23,085 nucleotides of DNA from a virus: the IMG/VR virus record IMGVR_UViG_3300031232_000033, positions 1 to 23,085 of that record; one strand, given 5' to 3'. Below the pieces are notes generated by a model. It was not told the DNA's origin. It saw nothing but the letters and a program-made list of their open reading frames with translations, and did no database searches. Each line of letters starts with the position of its first letter. Within the stretch, counting starts at the first letter, position 1. The position numbers and the translations under genes were made by a program. Positions 21,069 to 23,085 of this stretch are shown here, piece after piece.

Positions 21069-22211
21069 ATGTCTGACTGGTCCCACCCTATAAACACGGA
21101 CCCGTATGCCGACTACACGGGCTACTTCAACGCGCGCCTGAACGATCTTGCCGTAGGCAACGAACCCATCATCGTGACGCTGACGAACCAGCCGACTGGG
21201 ACGCAGCGATGGAACGCCTCGCTCGCCAAGTGGCAACTGTGGAGCGGAGCCGCGTGGGGCGACCTCGCTGCCGTCTATGCGATCAGCATCAGCGGCAACG
21301 CCGCGACCGCATCGGCCGTGCCGTGGTCGGGGATCACATCGAAGCCGACGACGGTCGCCGGTTACGCGATCTCGGACGCGCTCACTGCGGCGAGTCTCGT
21401 ATGGACTTCGATCTCCGGCCGTCCGACCGTGGTGTCGGCATTCACGAATGACGCGGGCTATGTGACCGGCTCGACCGGCGGGCAGGTGCGGGGCGGGGCG
21501 ACCAAGTTGGTATTGACGGCAGGTGGGACTTCTCCTTCGATTTCTGTGCAATGCGACGAGATATCGCTGGAGGACGCATCCCACAATTACGTCACCGTGC
21601 GAAACGTCTCCTGCTCCCTTAATACCGCAGCAGTTGGTGCGAACGGTCAGGACTCTGCCACGGCAGTAGCCGCTTCGACTTGGTATTCGGTGTGGGTGAT
21701 CTGGAACGGCACGACCGTCGCGACGCTTGCGTCACTTAGTGCGTCAACACCAACGCTGCCATCGGGATACACACACTCGGCCAGAATTGGCTGGTTACGC
21801 ACAGACGCGACCGCAAACAAGTACCCACTTGGAATGCGATGGACCGGATCGAAGGCCCGGTACATCGTCAATTCAGCGAGCAACTTGACTGCGCTACCGC
21901 AAATCTGCTCGGGTGTGATCGGGAACGCATCGACGCCAACGTGGGTAGCCACGTCCCTTGCTTCGGTCATTCCAAGCACGGCGCGGTCGGTTGAACTGAT
22001 CGCTATATGTAGCGGGCACACGATCCTTGCGGAATCCAACTATTACGGCGGCTACACCAGCACGACGAACCCGCCGCCGTTCACAAGCAATGGGACAGCC
22101 TACTCAGCGACCCCCGTGGAGATCGCGATGTGGGGTGTGAACTTTATCTACTACGCGACCGACAACGCAGCCGACCAGCTTCGCTGCTACGGATGGGACG
22201 ACAACCTCTGA
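21069..22211 (+). CDS. Tail fibre protein
   Basis: A 380-residue protein whose ATG follows the previous stop by one base, with AGGA in the end of the tip gene as ribosome site. Residues about 76-135 carry fibre repeats (SISGNAATASAVPWSGITSKPTTVAGYAI in outline, then a second WTSISGRPTVV copy) found in many phage side and tip fibres. The rest is Ser/Thr/Ala/Trp-rich beta sequence with Tyr-rich stretches near the C-terminus (SNYYGGYTSTTNPPP), likely the receptor-binding tip. No chaperone gene is evident after it. Confidence 0.8.
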   Translation: MSDWSHPINTDPYADYTGYFNARLNDLAVGNEPIIVTLTNQPTGTQRWNASLAKWQLWSGAAWGDLAAVYAISISGNAATASAVPWSGITSKPTTVAGYAISDALTAASLVWTSISGRPTVVSAFTNDAGYVTGSTGGQVRGGATKLVLTAGGTSPSISVQCDEISLEDASHNYVTVRNVSCSLNTAAVGANGQDSATAVAASTWYSVWVIWNGTTVATLASLSASTPTLPSGYTHSARIGWLRTDATANKYPLGMRWTGSKARYIVNSASNLTALPQICSGVIGNASTPTWVATSLASVIPSTARSVELIAICSGHTILAESNYYGGYTSTTNPPPFTSNGTAYSATPVEIAMWGVNFIYYATDNAADQLRCYGWDDNL

Positions 22212-22219
22212 GGCGCCCA

Positions 22220-22444
22220 ATGACTGACCACACTACAGCAGCCGACAACCTGACGTGGGCGACAGACACGGGCAAATGGCGGCACGCTCAATCGAAGTTT
22301 CTGATTGATGCGGCCGAAGCGCGCCAGCATCGAATGATCCGCGAGATGGTGCTAGGGCACGAAGGGGCCAGAGAACGTCTGCAGGATTTGGAGAATGAGA
22401 TTGATGCGCTGCGCGCGATGTTCAACGAGAAGGAGCCGACATGA
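22220..22444 (+). CDS. Small coiled-coil protein of unknown function
   Basis: A 74-residue protein. The ATG was chosen because GAGG lies 6 bases upstream, across the fibre stop. It begins MTDHTTAADNLTWATDTGKW. Its second half is a likely coiled coil (MVLGHEGARERLQDLENEID). It lies between the fibre and the membrane protein and overlaps the latter by 4 bases. Function not recognised; a role with the lysis genes or fibre is possible from position only. Confidence 0.7.
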   Translation: MTDHTTAADNLTWATDTGKWRHAQSKFLIDAAEARQHRMIREMVLGHEGARERLQDLENEIDALRAMFNEKEPT

Positions 22445-22833
22445 ACGATCTCATGGACGCAACCGTGCCGATTCTGCCGCCCGTGACGACCATCAAGGGA
22501 ATGGCGATGGAAAACGCAATCGCTGTTCTGCAGAACGACATCCGCTCCATCGGCGAACTCGCGCTGGAGCGACGCGCGAGCGACCAGCGTGCGCTTGCGC
22601 TGCAAGCGGCCTACACCGAACGCCGCCTCGTAGACATCACGCTCGCGCACGAGCTGCTGCGCGTCCAGCAGACCGGCCTCGTCTCAAATGCGATCTACGA
22701 CCGGGACCGGATTGCGTTCGATGGGCAGGTGCGCGGCTTGAGCAAACTCGTGTACGTCGGCATCGGCGTCGTCATGGCGCTGCAATTCGTGCTGGCGCTG
22801 CTCCCTCACATCCCGACTTCAGCACTGAAGTGA
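22441..22833 (+). CDS. One-pass membrane protein, lysis-cassette candidate
   Basis: A 130-residue protein with a helical, coiled-coil-like region at about 25-80 and one hydrophobic segment at about 102-124 (LVYVGIGVVMALQFVLALL) near the C-terminus. It is encoded directly before an endolysin gene, overlapping it by 4 bases (GTGA). This suits a holin, or a holin/spanin-associated protein that is anchored by its C-terminal end. A single membrane segment with a long cytosolic or periplasmic arm is unusual for classical holins, so the role remains open. Confidence 0.65.
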   Translation: MNDLMDATVPILPPVTTIKGMAMENAIAVLQNDIRSIGELALERRASDQRALALQAAYTERRLVDITLAHELLRVQQTGLVSNAIYDRDRIAFDGQVRGLSKLVYVGIGVVMALQFVLALLPHIPTSALK

Positions 22834-23085
22834 GCGCGCTACAGGAGGAATTCGCGCAGTCGGTCGCGCTGCTGCTGTTGCAGGCGGCGCAGCTCGGCTA
22901 CGGCGTCACGCTCGGCGAGGCGTACCGAACCCCGGAGCAGGCGGCGCTCGATGAACTCCACGGCACCGGGATCCGGAACAGCTTGCACATACAACGGCTC
23001 GCGCTCGATCTGAACTTTTTCAAGGCGGGCCGGTACATCAGCGATGGGTCAAAGCTCGGCGACATTGGCGCATGGTGGAAGTCGC
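22830..23085 (+). CDS. Endolysin, M15/VanY-like L-Ala-D-Glu peptidase (3' end outside window)
   Basis: The first 85 codons from a GTG that overlaps the membrane protein stop. A run reading CAGGAGGAA just inside the gene is coding and is not its ribosome site. The product shows GVTLGEAYRTPEQAAL and then NSLHIQRLALDLNFF, the S-x-H-x(6)-D zinc-binding pattern (His53, Asp60) of the M15/VanY family, followed by GRYISDGSKLGDIGAWWKS. Related phage enzymes cut the L-Ala-D-Glu bond of peptidoglycan. The last zinc His and the rest of the domain are beyond the window edge. Confidence 0.85.
   Translation, partial: MSALQEEFAQSVALLLLQAAQLGYGVTLGEAYRTPEQAALDELHGTGIRNSLHIQRLALDLNFFKAGRYISDGSKLGDIGAWWKS

Noticed and set aside
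22130-22219. Upstream extension of the small coiled-coil gene into the fibre gene
   Set aside because: The ATG at 22220 has a good ribosome site. The extension would overlap the fibre gene by about 80 bases and adds an Arg-rich stretch.

Overview
The window is the head-and-tail morphogenesis module of a tailed dsDNA phage or prophage with a long, flexible, siphovirus-type tail. The DNA is GC-rich, and all but one of the credible genes read left to right, mostly with 4-20 base overlaps (ATGA/GTGA couplings). The tail-tip set (DUF2460, DUF2163, NlpC/P60 and a gpJ-like tip protein, in gene-transfer-agent order), together with codon and GC usage, points to a proteobacterial host. No integrase, terminase or complete portal gene is visible, so lifestyle and host genus cannot be settled.

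Layout. (1) 1-5871: three overlapping genes that act as an effector or cargo bank. They encode, in order, an HExxH metallopeptidase-like protein; a protein with an unrecognised domain, two ADP-ribosyltransferase-like domains, a small beta module and a JAMM-like HxHP...SxxD domain; and a protein with a further ART-like domain carrying ExE, a ParB-like domain and a GNAT-like domain, ending in a MuF-type minor head domain. Modules are separated by nine copies of two short peptide tags (KEFNPDQSRD..GRW twice; KGDLPGHEFRGNQW and variants seven times). (2) 5872-6684: an intein splits the MuF C-terminal HPN/CKC motif. The opposite strand of almost the whole intein is an open 247-codon frame that reads as a helix-turn-helix plus Vsr/EDxHD-like homing endonuclease with its own Shine-Dalgarno sequence. 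(3) 6819-9820: a capsid maturation protease with an in-frame internal start for a scaffold, then a major capsid protein with an Ig/FN3-like insertion, closed by a strong hairpin terminator. (4) 9898-12981: small head protein, head-tail connector, HK97 gp10-like protein, tail terminator, tail tube protein and the G/GT tail chaperone with a -1 frameshift. (5) 12974-22211: tape measure, tail tip and tail fibre. (6) 22220-23085: a small coiled-coil protein, a one-pass membrane protein (holin or spanin candidate) and the start of an M15/VanY-like endolysin.

How it fits together. The MuF protein and the protease would assemble into the prohead. The tags are the obvious candidates for packaging or cleavage signals that load the enzymatic modules into the capsid, for delivery with the DNA. 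That is inference; what is directly visible is the regular tag-domain-tag architecture and conservation of the tag at the peptide level despite synonymous drift in the DNA. The two observations most worth following up are this tagged effector bank and the fully overlapping antisense endonuclease inside the intein.
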